Source: Endotrypanum monterogeii (taxonomy: Eukaryota; Euglenozoa; Kinetoplastea; Trypanosomatida; Trypanosomatidae). Taken from it: a stretch of DNA of 64,000 bases. The DNA lies in assembly GCA_000333855.2 (NCBI GenBank), contig CM007327.1:171611-235610 (forward strand), written 5' to 3'. Positions within the stretch are counted from its first letter, which is position 1. The number at the start of each line of letters is the position of its first letter. Below the pieces are notes generated by a model. It had not been told where the DNA came from, did not search any database, and saw nothing but the letters and a program-made list of their open reading frames with translations. This document shows, in pieces, positions 29,615 through 39,090 of this stretch. The position numbers and the translations under genes were made by a program.

Positions 29615-31944
29615 GATCGAGTATGACACCCTTAGGTCTTCCCACGGTTCGTTTATGAATTAAATAATTGTTGTTCCGCCGCGCTCCGATCAAGAAAGCG
29701 CGTGGACAGAGTCGATAATGAGAATATATTTCTTTTTTTACCCTGATGGTGTCTGGGTGAGTCGGTGAACATGCACACGCAAAAAAAAATTATATCTATG
29801 TATGTGTAGGTGTGTACAAATAATTTTTTTAAAAAAGGAGGGAAAAGAGGGTCCATTTGTCGCTGCGAATACATGAAACTTTACAACAGAATATGTGTGT
29901 ATGTATGTACGTATGTATAAGAGTGTCACATGGGCAGTGGTGTAGGGAAAAGAAAAAAACGAAGACAAACACGCTCGGCTTGCAGAACAGTAGGGGGGGG
30001 GAGCACCCAAAGAGGTACAAAATGAACTACTCTCCTGTTCGCTTGGGGATTCTGAAACTCGATGTGCTCAATCCTGCTGGCCTCTCTCCCCCATATACAA
30101 GTACACACATATATATATACATGTACATCAAGATTCGCAGCACACTTTTGTTTCCACACTGAGGCTTGGTCGACTCGACAGCAAACTTTACATCGCCGCC
30201 CTCATCCAAAGCACCCCGCACCCCACCACCACCACCGGCCCACCCACCCACCCAACCACCGAAGCAACCGCACGCGCAGAGCACAAACACGCACACACAC
30301 AGAACGCAAGACAAAAGGGCTGGGTGCTTTGACTCCCTCCCTCACCCTGCCTATCTCGCCCCTCTCTCTCCTACTATCACCCCTGCCTGCTCTGCACCGA
30401 CGCCGCGCATCACACCAGCTGTCTCTGATTGCTTGCTGGCACACAACTGTTTTATTATTTCTTTTTTTTTTTAGACGATGGGAACATTTACAGGACGACA
30501 CCGCCTGAGGGAAATAAAAAAGGGAGGGGAGCAGGTACCTCACCACGTGGGCCCCGTGTGCCACAGCAGGCCGGATATCGCGATAGGGTTGCGGCTGAAG
30601 AGGCATGGCGGTGTGCCCTCGTGAATCCGCACCCGCCTTGACTAGGGGTGTTGGGATCCAGTGCAAGGATCCTGTGGAGGAGCAGGTGCTGTCGGCGATA
30701 CCCCAACTCACCTATTAGCCTTCACGCAGCTGCCACTACCGCACCTCTCCTTCCCCACTACACCATTGTACTCAGCCGATACCCCAGATGCCTCATAAGT
30801 CTCTGGTGATGGAGAAAGAAGGGAGGGAGATGCATCCTTTGGGAAGCACAGCCTTTTATTGAAAGCTGACCAAGAGGCTCCTACCAGCCAACATGGTTTC
30901 TCTTCCCTCCAGCGCGTCGGATATTCAGTGCATCTACCACGCGCTGGCGCCAGCGTTACACTCATCGCTTTGAAGCAAAAAAATCCGGATAGTAGTACGT
31001 AGATGTACACGCCTGATGGGGGATCCTCTACACTCTTCGCAGTGAGTTGCCGCAAGCCTCGCCACCATCACAGGGTGACCTCAGCATTGTGCCAATCTCA
31101 GACGTACGCGCTAACAACCATAGACCGAAGCCATACCTGATGGCTGGGGAATGCCGACTCGCAGCTTCCAGATTGCGTGACGAGAAAGATCCCTGACCCC
31201 CTCCCACCGCTTGCTTAGAGGAGCCCGTTCCCAGCATCGTCAGCATTGTGGGTATAGCCGAATACCTCCATCTATATATATATATATATATATACAACTA
31301 CATGAAGATGGAGATGACGGTAAGAGGAGAAAAAAACGATAGGCGGATAAGAGGTATGAAGCATCGGGTGTGCCACTGTGGTGGAGGTGGGAAAAGGGAG
31401 GGAAGACGGCAGGAGAGAAGAAAGGACATGAAAAAAAAAAAAGCGGCCGAGGAGGGGAGGGGGGAAGAGAATACGTGTGAGTATAATATCCAAGATGCAG
31501 AAAGACGTTGAGGCAAAAAAAAAAAGGGGGAGGGAACGCTGTGGTGACGGTGGCGGTGGTGACGGTGGTGATAGCACCAAATAAGATGACTTACATCCAT
31601 ACACACACACACACACACACAGCGAAAGAGGCACACCGACAGATGAAAAACACAGGGAGGGCACAAGAAGTCACGAGAATAGTACTCAGTTGTTAAACAA
31701 CTTTTTTTTTAGGAAAAAAAAATGCACTGGCGCATCGCCTTTCCCTACCCCCCCCTCCCTCGCCTGCCCTCACTTCAGAACTACACTTGATGAAACGGAT
31801 GTGCATCACCTCCTCCGTTAGCACAGCTCCTGACACCCCGAACGCGAAGCGGCCAGGTTTTGTTTTTTGTTGTTTTTCGCACTCCATTCCTCCCCTACTG
31901 GGAAAGGGAAAATGTTCTGTCGCCCCAACGTCGACAGCGAAGCG
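29615..31944. other. Intergenic region between MaoC paralogues, carrying a dispersed repeat
   Basis: No credible gene. Holds one copy of a ~429-bp element (30191-30619), an AT microsatellite (31271-31293), a (CA)n tract (31602-31620), and poly-A/T and G-rich runs. In the leftward unit this is 3'UTR of MaoC copy B plus 5' region of copy A. Confidence 0.7.
30191..30619 (+). repeat. Dispersed element, copy 1 (possible SIDER-type retroposon remnant)
   Basis: 429 bp nearly identical to the reverse complement of 43560-43984. By eye there are about five substitutions and one 4-bp indel in a CCCA repeat. The edges are sharp: similarity stops abruptly on both sides. It contains an internal T-run and a GCCCCGTGTGCCACAGCAGG block. 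Length, non-coding nature and intergenic/3'UTR position resemble the SIDER elements of Leishmania, but I cannot confirm the diagnostic signature. Confidence 0.85.
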
Positions 31945-32418
31945 CTATAGCCGACGTGTCCAGTCACTCTCCCCCTCAAAATCTACCGTTCTGTTCATCC
32001 CAACCGAAACCCCCTCAATGCAGGTGATCTTCTTGCCCAGGTTCTTCGGGTCTTCCTTCTGGATGATGGTGGACATCTCAATAAGCCCCTTAAGACGGCG
32101 GAAGTGGGTAACCTTGGCAATCACCTCCAGCTCATCACCGACAAAGATGGGCGCTGCGAATCGCAGGTTCTGCGAGAGATACACCGTGTTCGGGCCTGGT
32201 ATTTCCGTTGCCATCAGACCAGAAAAAAGAGAGCCGGCAAACATACCATAGCATATGGGAGAGGGAAAGCCGGCTGCCTTCGCGGCAACGGCGTCACTGT
32301 GAATGGGGTTGTGATCCTGAATCAGATTACCGAAAGTAACCACATCCTCTTGCGTTATTATGACCTTCTTTGAAGCTTGTGCCCCGACGCGAATAATGCG
32401 GCGTGCAGCCGTTTGCAT
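31945..32418 (-). CDS. MaoC-like hydratase, (R)-specific enoyl-CoA / 3-hydroxyacyl-ACP dehydratase type (copy B)
   Basis: 157 residues, ATG at 32418-32416. Paralogue of the gene at 29141-29614: equal length and the same core (DHNPIHSD with Asp35 and His40, ICYGM-AGSLFSGLMA, VYLSQNLRF-APIFVGD). Differences are concentrated at the N-terminus and the segment after residue 115. The N-terminus (MQTAARRIIRVGAQASKK) is Arg/Lys-rich without acidic residues for 23 positions, so it could act as a short mitochondrial targeting signal; copy A has an early Glu. The catalytic residues are intact, so both copies should be active. Divergence of the intergenic sequence suggests the duplication is not recent. 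Confidence 0.88.
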   Translation of the reverse strand: MQTAARRIIRVGAQASKKVIITQEDVVTFGNLIQDHNPIHSDAVAAKAAGFPSPICYGMFAGSLFSGLMATEIPGPNTVYLSQNLRFAAPIFVGDELEVIAKVTHFRRLKGLIEMSTIIQKEDPKNLGKKITCIEGVSVGMNRTVDFEGESDWTRRL

Positions 32419-33096
32419 TGTGCTTCCTTTCTTGACGTTTTTTTTTTCTTCTCAGCACGGCTGTTTTTTTTTATTACTTTTTGTAGCTGTTATTGAGTAG
32501 AAGAAAAAGGGGGAAAGGCGATGGAAGCACTTTGTAGATACGATAAAGCCCTGACAGAAAAGTTGTGTGCGTATAAGTGGTCTGGGGAGAGAGGAGGAGG
32601 GGGGGGACGCCATCATCAACTATAGATACAGCAAATTGAATGTTGCACAATCGAGACGCTGAAAGAAGTTCAGGTAAGGAAAATGTGAAGAGGAGGGAAG
32701 CCAAGTAGGTCGCCGTGCCAATAGCACTCAGACCTGCGCGTTCGGGGGTCGGGGGTAGAGATACTGTTAAAGCCTAGAGAAATCTCCCCCTCCTCCGCCG
32801 GTGAGGTGATTTGGAAGGCAGGCAAAAAGATCAAGTCTCTCGCACCTGTGAGGGGAATCTCTCGAACCCCGCCAGCCCCCAACCCCTTGTCCTCATGCGT
32901 ATCATTGAAGAAAAATGTGCCCTACAATGGCCACAGCCGGGCCGACAGGCGTAGGCACACACACACACACACAAATCGGGTTGCTTTAAATAAATCGCAA
33001 CGATATCCTTCTCTCACTCAACCCTCGGAGACACAAGACCATAATTACACGCAAGTACACGCAATTAAAGCAGGTCCGCTTGATTGGCAATACAAC
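32419..33096. other. Intergenic region
   Basis: No gene seen. Purine-rich plus-strand sequence at 32498-32525 (polypyrimidine on the minus strand) could guide trans-splicing of MaoC copy B. A (CA)n tract lies near 32957-32973. Confidence 0.6.
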
Positions 33097-33597
33097 TCAA
33101 ATCCGGTTGTACTGCAGCGCGTTTCGCTGCATCACCTTGTTCCATCGGTGCTCCCAGCCGCCCTGGTTCAGGGCCCGGTCGGTGCCCCATCCCCTATAGT
33201 GAACACGGTGCACTAAAATATTACCAGTTCGAACCATCTTGTTCATCGTCCAGGAAGACACGTTTGCATACGGAACCCACTCACGCGTGCCCAGTGCACC
33301 CTGCACCGCGTGGTAGCGATCAACGTTAGCGAGGCGATAGTAAGGGACTTTGAACAGGCCGAACTGGTTGTAGCTAAAACACGTAACCTTCCTCTGAAGC
33401 ATCTGCTGAGGGATCCCGCAGAGCGACTTAGCGAGAGGCTCATCCACGTTGGCTAACGCCTGGCAAAGACTGCGCAGCCACTCGTCACGGAAAGACTTCT
33501 CGTACATCAGGCGCGACTCGAGCACGAAATGGGTGTGCCGGCGTGGCACATCCTGCCCAATGTGCCGCATCAGCAAGAGACTCGTGCAGCTGAGCAT
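33097..33597 (-). CDS. Small basic protein of unknown function, 166 aa
   Basis: Start taken at the ATG 33597-33595. The frame is open upstream to 33936, but that part translates A- and GAAGGT-type simple repeats (Phe/Thr/Val runs) and is rejected. A second ATG nine codons in (33570) is possible. The product is basic, rich in Arg, His, Tyr and Trp, with blocks KVTCFSYNQFGLFKVPYYRL and REWVPYANVSSWTMNKMVRT and a basic, aromatic C-terminus. The composition suggests an RNA-binding or mitochondrial complex subunit, such as a trypanosomatid-specific mitoribosomal protein; this is a guess from charge and size only. Compact, non-repetitive sequence supports it as a true gene. Confidence 0.7.
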   Translation of the reverse strand: MLSCTSLLLMRHIGQDVPRRHTHFVLESRLMYEKSFRDEWLRSLCQALANVDEPLAKSLCGIPQQMLQRKVTCFSYNQFGLFKVPYYRLANVDRYHAVQGALGTREWVPYANVSSWTMNKMVRTGNILVHRVHYRGWGTDRALNQGGWEHRWNKVMQRNALQYNRI

Positions 33598-34570
33598 GGC
33601 CTCCGCTCTGGCAATATGCAACGGGAGAACGGCTAAGTGGTGGTGATGTGGGGCGGGGGGATCCCAAGAATGCAAACATTCAACAACAACAACAAAAAAA
33701 AAAGAGAGGGTGAAGGTGAAGGTGAAGGTGGGGGTGCAATTAAAAATGAAGATGATGACGCTTCGAACAGAAAAAGGATTTACGATCCGCACATTGGAAC
33801 CGACACATTTTACTTCACTTCGCTGCACAAATAACAAAAAAAAAAAAAACAAGGCAGTCACCACGACCACCAGCCCTCGATCTGGAAGAACATCTGCAGC
33901 GTGTCTGCAAGCATGCAGGGAGAGGCACATTGCCAACGGCCGTGTGACTATTAGATGTGTTTTCTTACTTCGCTGTGAACCGACATCAAGCCATCTGCTT
34001 TATTCACATATGAGAAACGAGCCCTACTACTTGCGCATCGAAGCTTCACCTCATCTCAGCAGTCCGATGCCTGAGCTCGTATTTAAACCTGTCCCAGGTC
34101 AGTGCTTCATTGGGGAAAGAGGACCACAAGAAATATGGTGACATTGTCACAACCCGGTAAAAAAAAAGAAAAAGTATCCAAGTCGTTTGTTAGAGCTTTA
34201 AAATTGACCACCACGAGTCGGTCTGTGATGCACCACAACATCGCGTCTCACAACATTTGAGGAATAGCAAAAGAGGAGGAAAGACCCACGAACCCACCTA
34301 CACGGAAACGCAAGACGCTTACAGCAAAGAAAATGCACTACACAACTTCACCGCGCCACACTGGGTGGATCCCTCTCTGCAGTGCATCCTCCTTTCACTT
34401 TGATGCTCGCGCAGCGAGCCACTATTTATTTTTTTGTTGAATATATATATATATATATATATATATGGGTATCAATAGCCATGGGAAGGGGGGAAACGAG
34501 ATGGAGAATGTGTAGTGCGGCTAGTAGAGGAGTCTGCTCGTGTAGAAATCCTGGATCCCCCCCTTTTCTC
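33598..34570. other. Intergenic region
   Basis: No gene seen. Contains GAAGGT-type hexamer repeats (about 33708-33732), poly-A runs near 33693 and 33836-33849, and an AT microsatellite (34441-34466). Confidence 0.6.
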
Positions 34571-36130
34571 CTACGACCGCAACGCCTTCTCACACATCTC
34601 CACAGCAATCCGTTTATAAGAGTCATCTGCAGTCATTCCGATGTTGCGGGACTCCTCGGAAAGCCGATTGGCACGGTTGGTGGCCATGGCGATAAACGTT
34701 CTCGCGAGCTCTTTTTCGGTTCGGGCGGTCGGTAAACGCTTGCTGTGACACATGGCTGCGCGTGAGGCGCTGGCAGAAGCGGCGTAGAGCAGCGACGCAG
34801 CCTCACCAAGGCGGTTAATTATGAGCTGCTGATGAGGAACCTGTGAAGCATTACGGACAAAGGTAGTCTCCACCGCATTGCCGAATGTAATCACGGCGGA
34901 GTCGATGGCGGAGCAGTCTATCTCCTGAACAGGAACACGATCCTTCATGCCGATCGATCGCATCGTTCGCAGCTGCATCATCTGCAACGTAGACGTGCGC
35001 TGAAAAACAAGACCGTAGTCCTCAACTCCGCAGCAAACAGCAGATGAATAAAGAAAATCTGTCGACTCCATCATGGATAACAAACGGCGCGCATTCTCGA
35101 AGCAATTTTCCAGTGACTCGCTCACGGGCGTTGCCGTCGACAGGATGCTGAGCCATTCGTTTGTAGTGCTTTGCACGAACACACTAACAAGTGCCGCCTC
35201 TAGCAAGCTATCCTCAGTGGGCAAATCCAGGTTGGCAGTAAGGGCGTATAGTGCCGACTCCATGGCGTACATGATGCACGCGCACGACGCGACCGTGTCA
35301 GAGGCCCATTGCTCCGGTACACTGTTCCGTAACTCTTGCACAACCCGCTTCAAAATACCAAGCAGCGTGGAGGCGTAGACGTATTGCTCAGTAAACAACG
35401 TGATCATACGATCCTTAAACCCTTCCCCAACTACGCCAACAACGTCAGCTACAGGAGCGTCCTTGAAGCTGACGACTCCATCCTTCACACTTACCCCCTT
35501 TGCGTTTCTATCAACGACAAAGAAAGTGTTCCGCAACACCTCCACTGGCCCCGCCTCGGTGGCAGTTTGAGTGACCGTCTTGGCCAGCACCAAATAATGC
35601 GTCGCACCTTCAGCAAACTCGCACCGTTTGCACCCTGTGAGCACATAACTACCGTCACCTATGGAAATCGCCTTGGTGGTGTTCATGCTAATATCGTTGC
35701 CACAGTCCTCTTGCGTGGCCCATCCCATCATGATCTTGCCATCGGACATGCCAGTGAGGTATTTCCCTTTCACCTCCTTCGACCCGACGGTGGATAACAA
35801 ATAGGACGCGACGCTGGAGTGCTGAATCGTTTGCAACAACCTGCCGTCACCGCTGGTCCCTACTTCCTCACAGACGAGAGCGTGTGTGGTGTGCCCCAGT
35901 CCCAACCCGCCGTACTCAGTGGCGATTCGAGCGCCTGCGAGATTCAGCTCCGTGTCCCTGGTGCGAATCTGTTCAATCAGTGCCTGCACGGTTTCCGACT
36001 CGTCGCCGTCCAGCTTACGTGAAGGATACGGAAACATCTCCTCAGGTACTACACGGAAGTTGAAAAGACCGGCCACGTACGATGCATGGCGCACGTACTG
36101 CCTTGACGCGGGCAACAGTATGCGGTGCAT
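34571..36130 (-). CDS. Acyl-CoA dehydrogenase family protein, mitochondrial, lacking the usual catalytic Glu
   Basis: 519 residues from the ATG at 36130-36128 (an upstream GTG is not used). The N-terminus MHRILLPASRQYVRHASYV is basic and without acids, a probable mitochondrial presequence. The ACAD core follows: ATEYGGLGLGHTTHALVCEEVG (central part of the N-terminal helical domain), WATQEDCGNDISMNTTKA (the FAD-contacting TEPxxGSD-like motif, changed to TQEDCGND), then a beta domain (GCKRCEFAEGATHYLVLAKT) and the C-terminal helical domain. Length and an extra C-terminal ~130-residue helical part point to the VLCAD/ACAD9 subgroup. At the position of the C-terminal catalytic motif (Y/F-E-G-T-N/S) the sequence reads FQRTST, with Gln377 for Glu. 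Family membership is firm; dehydrogenase activity is doubtful. MaoC-type hydratases lie just downstream. Confidence 0.82.
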   Translation of the reverse strand: MHRILLPASRQYVRHASYVAGLFNFRVVPEEMFPYPSRKLDGDESETVQALIEQIRTRDTELNLAGARIATEYGGLGLGHTTHALVCEEVGTSGDGRLLQTIQHSSVASYLLSTVGSKEVKGKYLTGMSDGKIMMGWATQEDCGNDISMNTTKAISIGDGSYVLTGCKRCEFAEGATHYLVLAKTVTQTATEAGPVEVLRNTFFVVDRNAKGVSVKDGVVSFKDAPVADVVGVVGEGFKDRMITLFTEQYVYASTLLGILKRVVQELRNSVPEQWASDTVASCACIMYAMESALYALTANLDLPTEDSLLEAALVSVFVQSTTNEWLSILSTATPVSESLENCFENARRLLSMMESTDFLYSSAVCCGVEDYGLVFQRTSTLQMMQLRTMRSIGMKDRVPVQEIDCSAIDSAVITFGNAVETTFVRNASQVPHQQLIINRLGEAASLLYAASASASRAAMCHSKRLPTARTEKELARTFIAMATNRANRLSEESRNIGMTADDSYKRIAVEMCEKALRS

Positions 36131-36367
36131 TACGCTTTGCACACAAAGCGACTCTGCAGAATTTCGTTTTTTAACTCAGACAGAAGCAACGCAACACCTC
36201 ACAATACACACATATATATATGTATGGAGAAGGAAATATGTTCCCCCACCCCCTCATTGAGCACAGAGGTCAATCAGACAGCATCACGAAAGCGAGTAGA
36301 AAACATTTTTTTTTGTCGATACAGTGAAGAGATCCAAGACATGCCAACATCCTCGTGTTATAAGCAG

Positions 36368-36393
36368 TGGTGCTTTACGTGGGTAAAGCACCA
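36368..36393. other. Hairpin 1: 11-bp perfect inverted repeat
   Basis: TGGTGCTTTAC (36368-36378) and GTAAAGCACCA (36383-36393) are exact reverse complements around a 4-base loop. Confidence 0.85.
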
Positions 36394-36499
36394 TGCGTGT
36401 ACCTCGAAAGAAGTCACGACACACGGAAGAATCAATCCAAAGTATACCTCAACTCTTTGAAGTAGTACTTGGATTCTATTATTATTATTAGTATTATTA

Positions 36500-36524
36500 T
36501 TCGGCAGATCTCGAATCTGCCGAA
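36500..36524. other. Hairpin 2: 10-bp perfect inverted repeat
   Basis: TTCGGCAGAT (36500-36509) and ATCTGCCGAA (36515-36524) are exact reverse complements around a 5-base loop, directly after a TTA-type microsatellite. Confidence 0.85.
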
Positions 36525-36576
36525 CAACAACAAAAAAGAAAAACGAAGTCTTCAGGGTCGTCTCCACCCCTTCGCC

Positions 36577-36598
36577 TCCCCCACCAATGGGTGGGGGA
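36577..36598. other. Hairpin 3: 9-bp GC-rich inverted repeat
   Basis: TCCCCCACC (36577-36585) and GGTGGGGGA (36590-36598) pair exactly around a 4-base loop. Flanking GGGTC (36555-36559) and GACCC (36601-36605) could close an outer stem. Confidence 0.8.
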
Positions 36599-36727
36599 CG
36601 AGACCCACACTCCTTTGTTTGCAGTTTTGTGTCTTATACGAGGCTTACCAAGAAGAGAAAGAGTTAGGTTTTTTTTTTTATGTGTACACCTTCTGCTCGA
36701 CGATAAAAGCCGATCTCACCTCACCCC

Positions 36728-39070
36728 CTACTCCTCCTCGTTTTCTTTATCAGCAGCAGCAACGTCAGACATGCTGAATGCAACGGTAGTCCATTTGGGA
36801 AACACCCGCTTGAAGAGATCCATGCACACGACGTCATGCTGCATAACCTGATCGTTGAGGACTGCTTTGAAAAGACCGTGGGTGCCAACGGGTTTGGTGA
36901 TTTTTCCACGACGGCCGAACTTGGTGTAAAGGTCGACCGGTTGAAACCACTTGACGTCCTCGTCGTTGAAAAACATATACTTCACAACGATCTGTTTTTT
37001 GTGAATGACGGCAACACGACCACTGAGAACAGTGCGCTTCAGCAGCATCGTGTCTGGATTGGGAGGAAGGCCGCCACCAAAGCATGCTAATCGCAGGGGA
37101 TTTCCCTCCGTCTGCTCCTCAAGCGAAGGCACCTGGAAAAGCAGCAGCGGACATGGATTGTAGCTGATAGGACCAAAGAATGTGGCCATACGGAACTTGT
37201 CACCCTCGTGAAAAAAGCGAGAAAATTTCGATCGGTCTCCGGAGCTGATGTCACTGAATAAGGGTGAAATGTAAAACTTGCGGAAGCCGATATGCGCCAG
37301 CATGGGAGTTTTGGATTTGATGGGCTCATCCAGCTCTGAGGCCCGCTGCACCTGGAAGTGCAGCACAGACCATTTTTGCTCATGCTGCAGCTGACCGGAG
37401 GCAATGAGAAAACACCACTCAGCCGCATCCCACACTCTTTGAGGAACGTTGACCAGCGTTATGGCGATGTGCATCCCCACTTCAGCCATGCCATCTTCGC
37501 ACAATGCGATCGCACTCTCGCGAATACGAGAATACCCTTGTAGCTTGTATACGTAAGCGTAATGTGGGGGCAGGTTCTCCGTAGGGTCCCACTTGCCTGT
37601 GTGAAAACTTTTCATTCCACGGTACTTTGCAAAACGCTGTCTTGCGGGAATGTTTACAGGAGTGTCCACCATGTCTGGATTCCAGGCTTCCTCCTCGCTC
37701 AGCTCTTTCAGCTTTTCCATTTCTTGCGCCCTCTCCTCGTCTGTCATACGCTCTAGACGAACGACATCTTCGGCCTTGAGAAAGTCAACGTCGGTTTGTG
37801 TCGTGCGGTAAGACATGGCATCCCCAGCAAAGGCATCCTCATTGTCCATAGGAATGCGCTGCTGCTCCGGTACGTCGTCGATTACGAAGTTCTCCTCCGT
37901 ATCGTACCACGCTGCTTGATCGCTGGAAACGCCAGCTGGTACACGAATTTTGTGGGTACCACTCACCTCCTGATGATAAAGGACGTCGGCATCAGTAGGA
38001 CAGCCATCGTCTTCAAGAGTCGCACTCGCTTGAACTTGTTGAAGCGACTCTCGTTGGCCCTCCTCAGATTCCTCGATAAGGCCTCGCTCTCCACTTTTTC
38101 GTATCTCCTCGATCTTGCAAACCTGGAAAGTACCGTGATTAGTCAAGTGAAGAAGCTGCGTAGCAGAAAGAGGCTTTCCACGCAAATAACCTGTAATCGT
38201 GAGCTCTTGTGTTTCGGCATTGTACGCCTTTTCTTCTACGGCCATGTACGGGTGCTGATCTCTCCATTTCAGGGTGCGAATTTTCGACACCTGGATATGG
38301 CGCAGAATGTTTGCGTAATCCTCTTCGTCTACCACGGACACAATCTTTGTTGTGTCACCCTGCACCGATTTGAAGTAGCGTTGATGGATCTTCAGCACTT
38401 TTTGTCGCTGGCGATCGGTGAAGGTATCCAAGTTCTGAATCACAACGACAATGTTTGGGGCGCCATGTGCATTGATAGAGGCCACAAGATCACGCGTGTA
38501 GTCCGTGATACACAGTCCGATATCGCTAAACCACGTTGTTGCATTCGTCGCAGTGCCGTCACCGTCATCTGTAAAACAGAGAGTATCTTGAAGCTCCCGA
38601 ATGGTGTTTTGTACGGCCTGTGAACAATCCAGTGTTAGAACCAGAAAATCACTCACCTTCGCTACATCAATGCAGTCCTGATCGTTGCAATTCTTTTCGC
38701 ACACAAATGTAAATGCAGCTTTTTTTTCCTTAGATACAACAGTAAATGGTCGATCGCCACCTGAGAAATCAACATTTAGACTCTTACAGAATCCTTGAAG
38801 AATTGTCTCAGTGTTCCCCGATTCGTTCGCGGGAACAATACCCACAATACGAGGCATTCCGTCTGCGCTGCCTAAGCGCCGCTGCTCCAGGGCTGCACGA
38901 GCTCGTTTGTCCCGCAGCGCTGCAGCTACCTGCTTTGACCTCTCCTTGTTGTAAACAGAAACACCAGCTTTGACGCTGGACTGCTTGCTCGGCACCTGCC
39001 GACCCTTCGATTTGTCCGCCAGCGCGTGCTTTGACGCAAAGCGCTGTTTGTGTTCTTTGTTGCGAGCCAT
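36728..39070 (-). CDS. TSR1: TSR1-like 40S ribosome biogenesis factor
   Basis: 780 residues from the ATG at 39070-39068, preceded by a strong splice acceptor 19 bases upstream; in-frame sequence further upstream translates the polypyrimidine tract and is rejected. Starts with a basic segment (MARNKEHKQRFASKHAL). A GTPase-like domain (about 75-215) begins PRIVGIVPANESGNTETILQ, with no GxxxxGKS P-loop, as expected for TSR1 but not for the related GTPase BMS1. The AARP2CN-type part follows (about 225-310), then an acidic linker, then the conserved C-terminal domain with RRGKITKPVGTHGLFKAVLN and DLFKRVFPKW, a hallmark of the BMS1/TSR1 family. Usual family length is about 790-800. TSR1 binds late pre-40S particles and blocks premature subunit joining. 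It is the first gene of the leftward unit. Confidence 0.9.
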   Translation of the reverse strand: MARNKEHKQRFASKHALADKSKGRQVPSKQSSVKAGVSVYNKERSKQVAAALRDKRARAALEQRRLGSADGMPRIVGIVPANESGNTETILQGFCKSLNVDFSGGDRPFTVVSKEKKAAFTFVCEKNCNDQDCIDVAKVSDFLVLTLDCSQAVQNTIRELQDTLCFTDDGDGTATNATTWFSDIGLCITDYTRDLVASINAHGAPNIVVVIQNLDTFTDRQRQKVLKIHQRYFKSVQGDTTKIVSVVDEEDYANILRHIQVSKIRTLKWRDQHPYMAVEEKAYNAETQELTITGYLRGKPLSATQLLHLTNHGTFQVCKIEEIRKSGERGLIEESEEGQRESLQQVQASATLEDDGCPTDADVLYHQEVSGTHKIRVPAGVSSDQAAWYDTEENFVIDDVPEQQRIPMDNEDAFAGDAMSYRTTQTDVDFLKAEDVVRLERMTDEERAQEMEKLKELSEEEAWNPDMVDTPVNIPARQRFAKYRGMKSFHTGKWDPTENLPPHYAYVYKLQGYSRIRESAIALCEDGMAEVGMHIAITLVNVPQRVWDAAEWCFLIASGQLQHEQKWSVLHFQVQRASELDEPIKSKTPMLAHIGFRKFYISPLFSDISSGDRSKFSRFFHEGDKFRMATFFGPISYNPCPLLLFQVPSLEEQTEGNPLRLACFGGGLPPNPDTMLLKRTVLSGRVAVIHKKQIVVKYMFFNDEDVKWFQPVDLYTKFGRRGKITKPVGTHGLFKAVLNDQVMQHDVVCMDLFKRVFPKWTTVAFSMSDVAAADKENEEE

Positions 39071-39088
39071 CGCGAGTGATATGGAAAT

Positions 39089-39090
39089 CT
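39089..39090 (-). promoter_or_regulatory. Predicted trans-splice acceptor of TSR1-like mRNA
   Basis: On the minus strand a pyrimidine-rich stretch (about 39125-39092) ends in CCCCCTTACAG; the AG lies at 39090-39089, 19 bases before the ATG. This is the usual arrangement for spliced-leader addition. Confidence 0.6.

Larger units (their letters stand above)
36131..36727. other. Intergenic region with a cluster of strong hairpins
   Basis: 597 bp between the TSR1-like stop and the acyl-CoA dehydrogenase start. No ORF. Contains at least three perfect short inverted repeats (listed separately), a TTA/TTAT microsatellite (36476-36499) and T-runs near 36305 and 36670. Confidence 0.7.

Noticed and set aside
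33598..33936. Upstream extension of the 166-aa gene
   Set aside because: It translates poly-A and GAAGGT repeats into Phe/Val/Thr runs; composition changes abruptly at the ATG at 33597.
36100..36730. tRNA or classical snoRNA in the hairpin cluster
   Set aside because: No A/B box consensus or cloverleaf, and no paired C/D boxes could be found; only simple hairpins are visible.
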